Assembly (NCBI GenBank): GCA_016647705.1
Contig: CM028328.1
Location: 8,407,614 to 8,471,613, forward strand
Direction: 5' to 3'
DNA: 64,000 nt
Origin: Eucommia ulmoides
Lineage: Eukaryota; Streptophyta; Magnoliopsida; Garryales; Eucommiaceae
The position numbers were made by a program, and so were the translations under genes. This document shows, piece by piece, positions 47,885-59,708 of the stretch. Every line of letters starts with the position of its first letter. The stretch's first letter is position 1. The notes under the pieces are model-generated. The model did not search any database. It was not told where the DNA came from and saw only the letters and a list, made by a program, of their open reading frames with translations.

Positions 47885-49182
47885 CTTTATCCTTATCCTA
47901 TTATTTCTTCTCACTCTCAACTCTCTCTCACCTCACACTCTATATATACAGAGAAGGAGATGAGAGTGAGAGTAACCGAAAGTTGTCGAAAATAATAATA
48001 AAAATACTAAATTTAATTAATATAATTAAATATTAATCAATATTATTTTCAATAAAGATTTCTAAATATGTCACAAATATATTTAAAATGAAATAATACT
48101 CATAAATAATAAAAAATAAACTCTTAATTAAATTTGTTGTTGAATGTAAAATATTACAAAATGTAAAACACTTCACAACAAATATTCAAAAACTCAATAC
48201 ATGAGACAACAAACATTTCAAAACTTAAAATATACGACATCGAATATTCTAGAACATTAACAAATGTTATAAAATTATATTATTCAATAATGAATTAAAA
48301 TACATAAAATTAGTAAATAAATAAAATTGTACTTACAATTTTTTATCGATGATAAACTTAGAAATTTATATCAATCGAGACTATCGTTTAATGATATTTC
48401 TTTAAAGTAAATTTCGCCTCCACTTACGTGTTTACTGTTACTCAGATGTTTGCTTCCCAAGATACGATGATCAGAAAATCCTCCAATACTAGTACTATAA
48501 ATCAAAGGATTTGGCTAACAAAACAAGCATTAATCTCACTCTCAAGAATAAACTTATAACATAAACTCAAAGTGCATGTGTAGTACAAGATGTCCTAAGT
48601 GTCATGCCTAAATAATAATGCAAACTTTTCTATGTATAGAGTAACAAATTAGTGACTCTAACACATCAAAAGTTTCACTTTAAAGTCATTAAGAACACTT
48701 CAAAGCCACTAAGAATTACCACATTTAACTCCTTATTAAAAATGAATTACAAATATGAAAAGATAAGTTTTGTTTGGTTAAGAAAATTGCTAAAATCAAT
48801 TTAAAAAAAAAGTTTCTAGAAAGAATTATCTCTAATTGGATCAAACCAAGTTCAAACCCAAACCCAAGATCCACGACCCGACTCGGGTCTGCAATCCAAA
48901 ATGGCTTATAAAAGTGGATTAAATATTTTTCCTCAACCAATGTGGAATTACGCAATTTACATACTTCAATCAACTTCATGAGAGTACTACTTTGAAAGAC
49001 AAATTTTCATTCACATCAGAATGATTTTTGAAAGATCAATATTTCACGTTAGTCTTCTCTCTAAGAATAACGTATTGATATATAAATGTATATCAATCAA
49101 AAATTAAATCACATAAATAATTAGACTTAAAAAAATCTAAAATGTTAGGAAATTAATAATTTCCTATTGTAGGGTCATATGA
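47885..49182. other. AT-rich region, no gene recognised
   Basis: A CT-rich strip at 47885-47970 is followed by AT-rich DNA. The minus-strand frame 48725-48979 (84 codons) shows no known domain. At 49143 'tgttaggaaattaataattt' looks like the left end of an older LTR, but I could not locate its partner end. Confidence 0.4.
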
Positions 49183-49191
49183 TTAATTAAA

Positions 49192-49394
49192 GGGTTAATT
49201 ACACTTTACCCCCTGTGGTTTGACCGATTTGCACTTTACCCCCTATAATTTGAAAATCACCACTAACCCCCCTTGTGGTTAGATTTTCAAACCACTTACC
49301 CCCTGATATAAGGGGGGTAAGTGCACCTAAATCAAGACCACAGGGGGTAAGTGCAAATGGGCCAAACCACATGGGGATAAAGTGTAATTAACCC
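49192..49394. mobile_element. MULE-like MITE, 203 bp, 9-bp TSD TTAATTAAA
   Basis: A perfect 9-bp TSD lies at 49183-49191 and 49395-49403. Almost the whole element is two inverted arms beginning GGGTTAATTACACTTTA, with 'ccccctgtggtttg' and 'gatttgcacttacc'-like blocks. The ends match those of the 43884-44856 element. Confidence 0.92.
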
Positions 49395-49418
49395 TTAATT
49401 AAATAGTTATATTATGGG

Positions 49419-52400
49419 TGTTGATCCTAAGATTTTGATGAACAATTAAATATTGATGTTTTGGTGGAACTAATGTTTTAAGTGAGTGTTTCAGTGATTT
49501 AAAGTTCCAGTAATGAAGATGACAAATTAAATGGATGCTAAATGATGAAGTTGAATATATTGAAGATATTGAAGATTTAAGAATTTGAAGAAATTAGGAA
49601 AAACAACTCGAGTAAATTTCAACTCTTAATATCCCAATTAGGAACACACACATTGCACGAAAAGTTTTTTTTATTATTTATGTGTGTTTTAATTAAGTGA
49701 AATTATCTGCTCCAATATGTGATTTGAAAAGAAATATTTATAAATGGTTAAAATGAAATTTGAGAAAGTTAGTGGAGCTTATTGAGAAAAGAAATTAGCT
49801 AAAGGGGTAAAATCGTAAAAGAAAATGTGTTAAAAACGAGATCAGAGAATAGATGTAGAAGGTAGCAGTCGACTAAGGAGTCGACCGAAGAAAGAAGCTG
49901 AAACATCCGGAATTGATAAGTTGACTGACAGGTCGACCGGCTAATGGTGACTGAACTCTCTGAATCGAAGAGTTGATTAACAATTCGACCGGTGAAAGAT
50001 ACACAAACTCTCTAAATCGAAGAATCGACCGAGCGGTCGACCGATGAACTGCATAGGCTACTCCCTAAATCGTCCAGTCGACTGGGCAGTCGACTGAGTG
50101 CTTTGTTTCAGGATATTGTTTGATTAGAAATCATATCTAAAAGTAGCCCTTTTTTTTTTTAGGATTTGAGAGAGATTTAAGGGATTTGGTGATATTTAAG
50201 ATATGGTTCATCTATTGTTTAATTCCTATAGATTTGGTACTTTGAATTAAAGTGTTTTTTAAATTGGTCTTTTTAATACTTCCTATCTTTTGGAATTAAG
50301 TTTGAAAATTCTTTTGTAGAACTAAATTGAATATTTTGAAAGCTATTATTAAGTGAAATATACCTTAAATGAAAGGTATCAATATATGGGGGCTTTAAGT
50401 GATTTTAGAAGACATATATTGTGAACACTAGCCGTTATAGGGCTTGTTTCATATACTTATAAAAAGACCTGCGGATTTCATTATAATGTAACACCATATC
50501 AAGAACTATTCCGTTCATAAGTTTTTATAAGAGTCATCATTCTGATATTTATTTTGGGGGATCAAATTGTGATATCAATTATTGAGGTGTTCTTGAGTTA
50601 AAGCGCTGGTTGAGTAAGCGTCACCGATTTGAGCTGTCCAACGTTTCAATCTATTATTCTTCAGTGTTATCCGTGTGAGATATTTCCATTTATATTCTTT
50701 CATTGCATTATTTGATTATTGTTTGGGAATTGATTTTAGAAATTGTTTCTGATTTTTGAAGAAAATATTTTTACAAACAATTTCTTGGATCTGATTACGT
50801 GCTCCAATTTGCTACTCATATCTTGTTAAAATTAGATTTTGTATCTCATGTTTTTCTATCACTAGTTGAAATATTAATTGAGTTATTGTTTATCTGGGGT
50901 AGTAGAAGCTCCGAGTGAGATTTTCTTCTTATCAATTTTTGTATTGGTGAGTTGTGACGGATTAAATACTATTGGGGGTTTTTAATCAAGGGTAGCCGGG
51001 TTTTAGTCTCTTCCTGTAAAGAGATTGAGGTAGTGATTATTCCTAGATAGAATTGCATTGTGAGTGATTTGTAAAGGTTCCATCCTTACCTGGGAAAATG
51101 ATAGTTGGAGTTGTAAGACCCTGGTTTTTATTTAAATCGTATTTTATAATATTTCAAAAATAACGTGGTAAATGGCGCTATTTATTATTTGATTTAAAAA
51201 TTTTAAGGGTTAATTTGTAATGTTCAAACTAGTAAAATTAGAAATTGGGTTTAATTCATAACTTAACAAAAATTGAGGGGGGACTTAGGTAATTTAAATA
51301 AAATAATAACCATAAAGAGATGACATCATCTCACCTCAGGATCCACTATTTATGTGAATGTGTGTAGATGGATCGGTAAGTCGGTGGCGCAATTCTCATA
51401 TAGACGACGTGTAATCAAATGGAGAGATGGAGAGACACGCGACTGATCTTTTGTGCATATATATATATACACTCATGCACACACGCGGGGAGGAGAGGTG
51501 GAGCAAAATAAAAAACAGAAAACCGTAGAGAGAGAGAGAGATTGCTAGTGCAGGAAAAACGAAGAAAGAGAGAGATCGCTGGTGGGTGTTCCTTTGTTTG
51601 GCCGTCCAATCATCACTGGTGTATGTAAACTCTGTGTGTGTGTTCTTCAATGTTGTTAGTGTGTGTGTGTGTGTGTGCAGACGGTGGGGATGATCGGCGA
51701 TCGTCACGGTGTCGTCACTGGTTGTGGGAGTATGAGTTCCGGTTGTGTATGTAAGTGTTTAGTTGTGGGTACGGGATTAGGGGTGTGTGTGTGTGTTTTC
51801 TGTGTGTATATAGTTGTTATAGGTGGTCGTCGTAGGAGTGGAGAGTAGAGAGAGAGAATGACACCGACTTCGCGGGGTGAGCGTGATTGTGTGTGTTTTG
51901 TTCTGAAGTTCGGTGGTACGTGTTTGTGTGGTTGTTCTTCAATCTTGACGGTGTGTGTGTGCTCCTCCGACGAGTGTGTGTGTGTATCGTCGTTGGTTGT
52001 GTGCGTCGATCGTCGGACAGTGTATGTGTGTGTGTTGTGGGTGCCGTGTGTGTGTTGCGAATCAGATGACAGTGATGGTGAATGCGTGTGTTTGGCATTT
52101 GGGGGGGGGGTGTACGTGTGTGTGATTGATTGTGGATGGCCGGCCAACAGAGGCAGTAAATGAAGATGGCGTTATTGGAGGCTCGTCGGCGGCGGCTGCA
52201 ACAGAACATCAAACAGAAGCGGGAGAAGAAGAAGCGGGAAAAGAAGAAAAAGAAAAAGAAAGAAAATGAAAATTTGCACAAACCACCCCAATATAAATTA
52301 AAAAAAAAAAAAAAATTCAATCTCACGGCCATCGGAAAATCCAGGAAAGGTAGAATTTCGAACTTCTTTAATATATGTAATTAATTGTCTAAATTGAAAT

Positions 52401-52682
52401 GGCGATAGGAAATAGTGAGACCGTTCACATGAATAAATTTGATATAGTAAACTGTAACGGAGTAATATTAGTTGAATAGTAATATTTCATTATAAAAGAT
52501 GAGGAATAGGAGATCATGGAAATTAGGGCCTGCATTTCATGGTTAGGTTATTTTACATAAAATATTAATTTAGGTCCTATTATTATTAGGTTCGCAAGCA
52601 TCAAAGTACCGGTAGAGAATAGGCAATTAAAGTCTTCGAAAACGGATAATCAAGTGAGTCTACTGTCTTCTTGCAAACCTAT

Positions 52683-52721
<39 letters not shown>

Positions 52722-54352
52722 GTGAGTTGGTAAAGTGGATTTTCGTTGAATTATGTTGGTTTTAAAAGAAAGTTGAAAAATGATACGTTGAATTTGGTGG
52801 TTTTAAAGGAGAGTGGAAAAATGCCTGGTTTTATAAAACAAATGTGGAAAAAATGGTTTTTGCTGAAATCAGTTGGTATTTTAAAAAGAAAATGAAAAAT
52901 ATGATTTTTGTTGAAATCAGTGGGTTTTTAGATGAAAGTGAAAAATATGATTTTTGAATTAAATCGATTTTGGAAATGAAGGTTGAGATTTGTGATTTGA
53001 CGATATTGATTAGACGATTGTTATAGATTTGTGGTTTGATGATGATGTTATGGTTTTCTCCCCGTAAGGGGTGTGGATTATATTTCTCCCTGTAAGGGGT
53101 ATGGATTTTTTCCCGTAAGAGATGTAGATATTTCTCCCCATAATGGGGTGTGGATTATACTGCGCAGTTTGTTCTGCTAGGAAGGCATATCCTAAAGGAT
53201 GGTACGGTACCGTTGCAAATCCCGATCGTGAGGTTAAAACGATTACTATGACTAGCCAGTGAGTAGTGTGGTGATGTGGTGTTTGAGATGTGGTATTTTA
53301 TCATATTGGTGTCTTATCATATATGGTGATGGTTATTATTTTATACTGATGGTTTGGATAGATTTCATATATTTGATATATATAGATGATGATTCTGAAT
53401 AGTAAGAAAAAAAAGTTTTCTCGTGGTATATAATTTTTATATTATTGTTCAAAATGTGTTAGTTTATACGCGTTATGCTTGATCCATTTAAATAATGTAT
53501 TATTTAGAATGTATTATTATTTTAAAATATTTTTATTAAGAAGACAGTACACTCGCAGGTGAAATAGTTAGGAGTCGGTCTCCTACTGACACTAGGTAGA
53601 GTCCGGTGATGTTGTAGTGAGGGAGTAGTTTGGAGCAGCTGTTGGAAGCAAACCTATGAGAGGTTCTTAGTTGTTTTATATTGTTATTATAAGTTTATAG
53701 GGACGAGTGTGTCCCCAAATGAAAGTGTGTATGTATATACATGTCGGCTTTAGTGGTTGTGTATTTAAAAATGTATTTATTCTCGTATTCTAGATTGATT
53801 TGGCATTCAGGTGATATCGTGTCAATGTCATGCCGGCCCCTAGATGATGGGTGTCCGGGGTGGGGTATGACAGGAGTGTTTTGTGAGGTTTTGATTCTTG
53901 AGCCGTAGTGATAAAAATAATTAGGTTAATCTTTAGCCTGTAAAAAGATAGATTATTCTTGAGCTTGTAAAAAGTAGAGGTTCTTCCTTAGCCTGTGAAA
54001 AGGATATTGTAAAGGTTGATTCTGAACCTGTAAAATAATCGGTGTGTGGGTTTGGTTCCTACCTTTAAAGGGATCTTGAGAATTAATGGATGCAAATCTT
54101 CTTGGGACTCGGAGGATTAGACTAGCCAAGAGTAGCTTGGTGAACCAGGATATATCTTGGTGTACTGCATTATTAATTTGTTTATTTTTGTTGTTTGTGT
54201 GTACACTTAGATTGATAATATTATTCCGCTGTGTTATAAAGATAATAATTAATTTAGGTTTAAAATTAATTATTTGATTTATCAAGTTTTATTCTGATAT
54301 ATTTTTAAATTACCAAATCCACCCCCCTCTTGGGTATTCTACTAGGCCAACA
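49419..54352 (+). mobile_element. Solo LTR, about 2.17 kb plus a nested LTR, TSD ATGGG
   Basis: A perfect TSD, ATGGG, lies at 49414-49418 and 54353-54357. Ends TGTTGATCCTAAGATT and TAGGCCAACA match the 37927-40139 LTR, as do 'taaaggttccatccttacct' and 'cccctcttgggta'. It is interrupted at 51112 by a Gypsy-type solo LTR. 'gtcgact'/'gtcgacc' motifs recur at 49870-50100. Confidence 0.92.
51112..53874 (+). mobile_element. Nested solo LTR (Ty3/Gypsy-type), 2763 bp, TSD GGAGT
   Basis: A perfect TSD, GGAGT, lies at 51107-51111 and 53875-53879. Ends TGTAAGACCCTGG and GGGGTATGACA. Its host flanks rejoin into the sequence found uninterrupted in the sister LTR near 39655. It is about 1.1 kb longer than the related LTR at 46198-47879; the extra part (about 51340-52480) is GT/GA-rich with long open frames on both strands that look like repeat artefacts. 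'tctccc.gtaaggggt' units are tandem at 53058-53150. Confidence 0.9.
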
Positions 54353-54357
54353 ATGGG

Positions 54358-57300
54358 CTATCAATTTTATAGGGTCCCAAATAAGTGATCTAATTAATGG
54401 GCTAAAAAAAATATTTAATGGGTATGGGTTTTGCAATGTGTAATTATCCTTATTATGTACTTAGGGTTAATGGGGTCTGAGTTGACCTAATATATATATA
54501 TATAATAAATGAGCTCACTTATAAAGAGTACCATCGGATAAGAGACAAACTTCTAGACATTTGTGGATTGCCGGATTATCTTAAACTTATGTATAAAAGA
54601 AAAAAAAAAAATAGGGTTTTTGACTTCAGCCGACCACCACTCTCTTTTTCACTTTTCCCCACTCTCAGTCGACTCTCTCTCTTCTTTTTCAACTTCGCTC
54701 TTTCTCCCGATCTAGCGATGTCGACCACTCGCGACGATGACAATGCCCCGTCCCTCACTTACAACGATGGCTTATCCTTCACTTGCGATAACGACAACAT
54801 CAACTTATCTGTTGCGACGACCGTGGAGCCCCCTCCCTCGCGACGATGGAGGCACCCCCTCCCTCGCGATGACGACTCCTCTTTCTTTAATGGTGTATTT
54901 AGATAAATGATGGTACTCTTTTCCCACGCCACTGGCGATGCCATTGCCGAACACATTGGTGAATAAATGGTTGATTTTGATCGTTTTTAATATTGTTGAT
55001 TTTGATATTTATTTTTTTGCTAAAGCTTTCATTGCCGAATTGTTTTTCCCAAAATTTATGGGTGTGATTTGGCAAAGCTTCGAAGATAATTGGCAGTCTC
55101 TATTTATTTCGTCGGTCTTTCTCTCTCCATCACAACCCTAGTAGATCTCGCCATTCGATCATTCTCACCATCCACTGATCGTAGCTCACAAGTATTCTCT
55201 TATTTAAGTTCTACCATTTGTTCACATATTTTATTTTTGTTCTCAATTTTAAGTTCTCCCATTCTCACCATTCGCCGATCGCAGTCTCTATTTGTTTCTG
55301 TTCACATATTTTGTTTCTGTCTTGCCCTCTGAAAACTGTTTTTGTCCCAATTTTTTGTTTTTGTCCCGTCGGAAAGAATGTAACCATGTGATTTGTTCAC
55401 GTATTTTGCTTTTGTTCCCAGTTTTCAAAGAACATAAACAAAAAAAAAAAAAAAAAAAAAATAGTAGAAAGCACAAATTGAGGCTGAAAATTCTAATTTT
55501 TAGATTTTGTTCCCATATCTCAGTTCTGTAACAAGTCCCAGACTTTTGTTTTTGTCCCGTATTAAAGAATGTATATTTTTTTGGCCCAATTACAATCATC
55601 CCTCTCGATGTTCATCTCTATTTCGTGGATGTGACAAAATTGAAGTTGCTCGCAGGTAAGCACATAGAGTTTTAGAAATCTATTTTTTTTTTCTTTTATG
55701 TGGTGCTTGATAAAAATGTTATATGTTAAGAGATTTTTATATAGTTAAATTTTAAGTTTTAATCATTGATTTGGATCATTTTTTTTTTATTGTTGATAAA
55801 TTTTTCTATTGTTTGCAATTGATTAGTTCTTTTTTTTTTTTTTTTTCTCATATTTTTTATGAGAAAATTGTTCTTTGTAATCCTATAAACCCAATATTGT
55901 GCCTTTTTAACTTGAAGTGCTAAACTTTGCAGATTCACTTTTGAATGGAGTTGATATACCCAAATTGAAGTTCTCTTGCCGACAGGTAAGTCCCAAGATT
56001 TTCATGGATTCGTTTTAATTTATGTTTTTGTTTATGTGGTGGTCATTTCCAATTTATATTTGTTGCTTAAATTTTAGAATATGCGTATTTTAGAATTTAT
56101 GTTTATGTTTGTCATTCTTTAATTATTTAGGAAATTTGTTTACCGTTCTAAAATTAGTTTTTGTTTTATTTTAGGATAAAGTATTAGGGTTAATTAGTTC
56201 TTTACATCGAGCCAAACCAATGCAGAGCTCCATCATCATCGTTCCTATGTTCATCCCTAATCACAGGTACTCTCCATTCTCTCGCTCTCACTCATTTGAT
56301 TTATGGTTTTGATTTTTAATGGGAATAATTCTACATTCTGAAAATTATATAAACCAATTTAAGTTTTGATCTATGAATGGCGGTTTAATTTTGCTGATTT
56401 ATTTTCCTCCAACTTGGTAGAATTTGATTTGCATTTTTTTTTCTTTTCCGATTTCATTCAAATTTTTGCGAAATCAACCCGCGAAATCAACCCACTAAAT
56501 CTGAGTTTTTCCATTTGTTTTCCATAAATCTAGGTTTTTTCTCTCTTTTGTAGATGGTTTGATAGTTGAATTTGTGTTTGCAGTTATTGGTAATTTTGTT
56601 GCTATATTTTTGTTTCCATTACTTCCATTTCTGTTCTGAAAAATTTTAATGTCTATGTTTTATACATTGTTCTCAATTTCTCTGTATGTGTGTTTCCAAT
56701 CAATGTTCTATTTTTTTTTTTTTCAAAATTGTGTTCCCGTTTTTTTTTTTGTTTCCTAGCAAAATTATGTGTTTTTGTTGGCTAATGTTTTTTGGTCGGT
56801 GATATTCTTCGCAGGCTTATTTCTACATTCCATTTCGCTAGAAGATAATCTCCCGATCATTTTGGTATAATTATTTAGGTAATGAAATCGAGCATTACGA
56901 ATTAGTGTTTTTGAATTTTTCGAAATATTTGAATTTCAACATAGATGTAGCTTTTCTACGAAGTGAAACTATGAACTCGATTTCATAAACTTGAAATTGG
57001 TAATGAATATAATATAACCACATTACTATAACTGCATTGTTTGTTTATTTTTTCACATAATTTTGACTTGTATTTTATTGATGGATGGCTATTATGAGAA
57101 TTTTATGTCCAATAACGTAAATACTCGAGAGACGTTTGGCTAATATGACTTCTAGAAATTCTTTTCGTTAAAATTAATGTATTGATTTGTTTCAAGGTTA
57201 TTTCCTCACTTTACTTAGCTATATAATTTCAGTGGTAAAATTATGTTCTGAACCACGTGGTTCTTAAGTTTTTACCACTATGACTATTATTTCTCTCAGC

Positions 57301-57400
57301 TGAAGTGTATGGTGTTTATTTCTTACTGTTATTTTAGATGTTGTTAGATCTATTTTAGAGAACATGGAGGTATGAAAATGACCCACCTCTAGCTCATTTT
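54358..57400 (+). other. Unassigned region with splice-like signals, no protein-coding gene
   Basis: TATA-like 'ttatgtataaaag' near 54586-54598 is followed by a CT-rich leader (54630-54720) and an open frame to 54906 without a known domain. Candidate exon ends with good donors lie at 55655 (CGCAG|GTAAG), 55985 (GACAG|GTAAG) and 56266 (CACAG|GTACT). A poly-A run sits at 55440-55460. This could be a noncoding or decayed transcript, or transposon sequence. Confidence 0.35.
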
Positions 57401-58721
57401 AATTTTTTTTTTTTTTAAGATTGTAAAAGATGACTCTTCATGGTAGGATAAAAATGCTCATTTTATTTTATTTTATAATTATTATCTTAAATTTACCACT
57501 ATATATAGTTCTCCTATATTGTACATTTAACTTTAGAATCAAACAGAAGATGATTTTGTTCCCCCAACTTTAGTGGTTAGATTTATTTTCCTTTCATAAA
57601 AAAATTGATCTTCCAGTAGATAAACACATGAATTATTTCATACATTTTGACTTATTTCAATAGAGTTGAGGAGATCATAGGCAATGTTTGGTTTCATGGA
57701 ATTGCAGTCTTGGAAATGTAATTTCAAATGAGCATTGAATTTTGTGCTAACCAAACACCAAGTTACTAAATTTTGATACCTTTAATTATGTTTAAAGTAT
57801 ATAATTTATCTTTTCATGGATTCAAACATACATTGGAACATATGGATGTCAAAGGCGGTTCAACATCATCAAGTCCAACCACCACGACTTTTCCAAGCCC
57901 AATCTCTTTCCATTATGCCCCTAACACCATCAGTAAGTTTGATGCAAACTCCCCTATCACATGGCTTTAAAATTTACCCTGTGGTTTGAACGTTAGTTCA
58001 AGAAGTTAGCCCTATATCTCTACTACTTCATATGGATAAATTTAGGAGGTAAATGCCTTTATTTATTTATTTATTTTTTAGACTATGTTTTGGATATTCC
58101 CTCTAAGGTGGTGGTCATGTGGCGGACATCTTCAAGTATCATCATTGAATATGAGACGTAAAAAAATTGTAAATTTCTGTTTTTTTTTTCGTTATGCATG
58201 TCTATTTGGGTGCAACTCGTAGATTATTGTGTTACTCTAGATCTTTATATTGTGATATTTTACTAACAATTCTAATTTGATTCAATTTATAGTCATTTTC
58301 TTGCATTTTTTATTTAGGTTTAGTTTTGATTTTGGTGTGTTATATTTTTTATAATTTAATGTACTACGATGCTAAAATTTATGTTCTATAAGGTCGTTAC
58401 GTTGTTTTGAGGTTGTTGGCTATTGTCATTTACTTTCCGTGTATTTTTTTTTCGTGTCTAAATTTAATTGTTTCATACTTTTTAACTTTTTTAGGGAGTA
58501 GAAAAAGCAAAAAAATAAAATTTATTGGAAGTTTTTTGTAGGTATATAAATAGTGTGTATTTGTAAAGAATATAATTTTTTTTTCCTTATTGGGAATAAA
58601 TAATGTATGAAATGGTGTTTGTTTTTTATTGTTAGGTATTATTGTTGTTAGTTATTATTGTTGTTCAAATAAAATAAGTATAAAATATTGTATAAATGGA
58701 GGAGATTATGTCAAAAAAATT

Positions 58722-58767
<46 letters not shown>

Positions 58768-59400
58768 TTTTTTTTTTTTTTTTTTGTTTTACACCCGTGC
58801 CTTTAAACACGGGTTATACATTAATATAAAAAACATTACAAGGATTATGGTCTCTCAGACTAATCAGATGATCACTCATCTTTTCTTTCCCATTTGAGAG
58901 AGAAAGCTCATTAAGAAATATCAAGTGATTATTTTACGGAAGACCTCTACTCCAATAATTCATTGCCATGGATTTAAGTACGTTTATTTATATGTTAATT
59001 TTTTTTTGATATGTTGATTTAGGATTAAGAAATCTATTGAAATTTAAGGATTCATTTCCAACATAAAAATCATTTTTGTCTAACAAAAGTGAGAGAGAGA
59101 AGAAGAAGAAAAAGAAGACGAGGTGACCGTGAGAGGAAGGGGAGGAAGAGGTGGCCCCGTGGGTGGACAACAAGGGACCATAGGAGGGGTTTTTGGGGGT
59201 TTACGGGGGTGTTAGTAAGTGAGAGAGAGAGAATATCCTGGAAAAGAGAGGAGGAAGAGGGAGAAAAATTTTAAAAAAACAAAAAAGTCAGTACTTAATT
59301 TAACAATTCAAAGAATAAAATAGAAATTAAATAAAATTATTTTTTAAGAGGTGCATATTTAATAAAAAAGGGTGTGCATATAATAAAATGACAAAATTAC
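57401..59400. other. AT-rich intergenic region upstream of the SHA-like gene
   Basis: No gene recognised. 57680-57770 ('aatgtttggtttcatgg' to 'aaccaaacacca') may be a small MITE remnant. A TA repeat at 58727-58762 adjoins a T-run, and an ACCCGTG/CACGGGT hairpin is at 58794-58815. 59090-59275 is purine-rich. Confidence 0.45.
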
Positions 59401-59546
59401 CCACATAATTGCAAGATCAAGATGGCCTTCTGTTATAACTTTCGTTTCGAAGGGGCGGCACAGAGGAACACAACCCAATTTACTAGTGCGCGCTGAACTG
59501 CCGAAGACAGCACCAACCGTTAATTAACAGCCGTCACTCGCAAACC

Positions 59547-59708
59547 ATGAGCGCCTCTTTAGAGAGAAAAATTCGGCACCCGAGAAAATCTAGAGCGAGA
59601 AGAAAGGTTTCCGTTTCTTTGCTTTGGGATTCCAAGATACTGCCGTGAGGGTTTTTCGTTGTTTTGGGTTGAATGATCAGTAGAGAAGCTGAAAATCATG
59701 GGCTTTAA
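59547..59708 (+). promoter_or_regulatory. Two upstream reading frames in the 5' leader of the SHA-like gene
   Basis: uORF1 runs from ATG 59547 to TGA 59648 (33 codons). uORF2 runs from ATG 59673 to TAA 59708 (11 codons) and overlaps the main ATG at 59698 in another frame. If transcription starts upstream of 59547, both would lower initiation at the main start. The transcription start is not known from the sequence; I saw no clear TATA box close by. Confidence 0.5.

Noticed and set aside
49143-49180. Left end of an older LTR enclosing 49192-54352
   Set aside because: TGTTAGGAAATTAATAATTT is suggestive, but no matching right end or TSD could be fixed by eye.
51396-52332. Long open frames on both strands within the nested LTR
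   Set aside because: Composition is driven by (TG)n and (GA)n; residues are repeats of Thr-His or Cys-Val; no domain is visible.
54568-54906. 112-codon open frame
   Set aside because: Starts in a purine run and continues through a CT-rich leader; no domain and no matching splice structure.
58794-58815. Helitron-type terminal hairpin (ACCCGTG...CACGGGT)
   Set aside because: No CTRR end lies at the right distance on either strand and no TC start was found.
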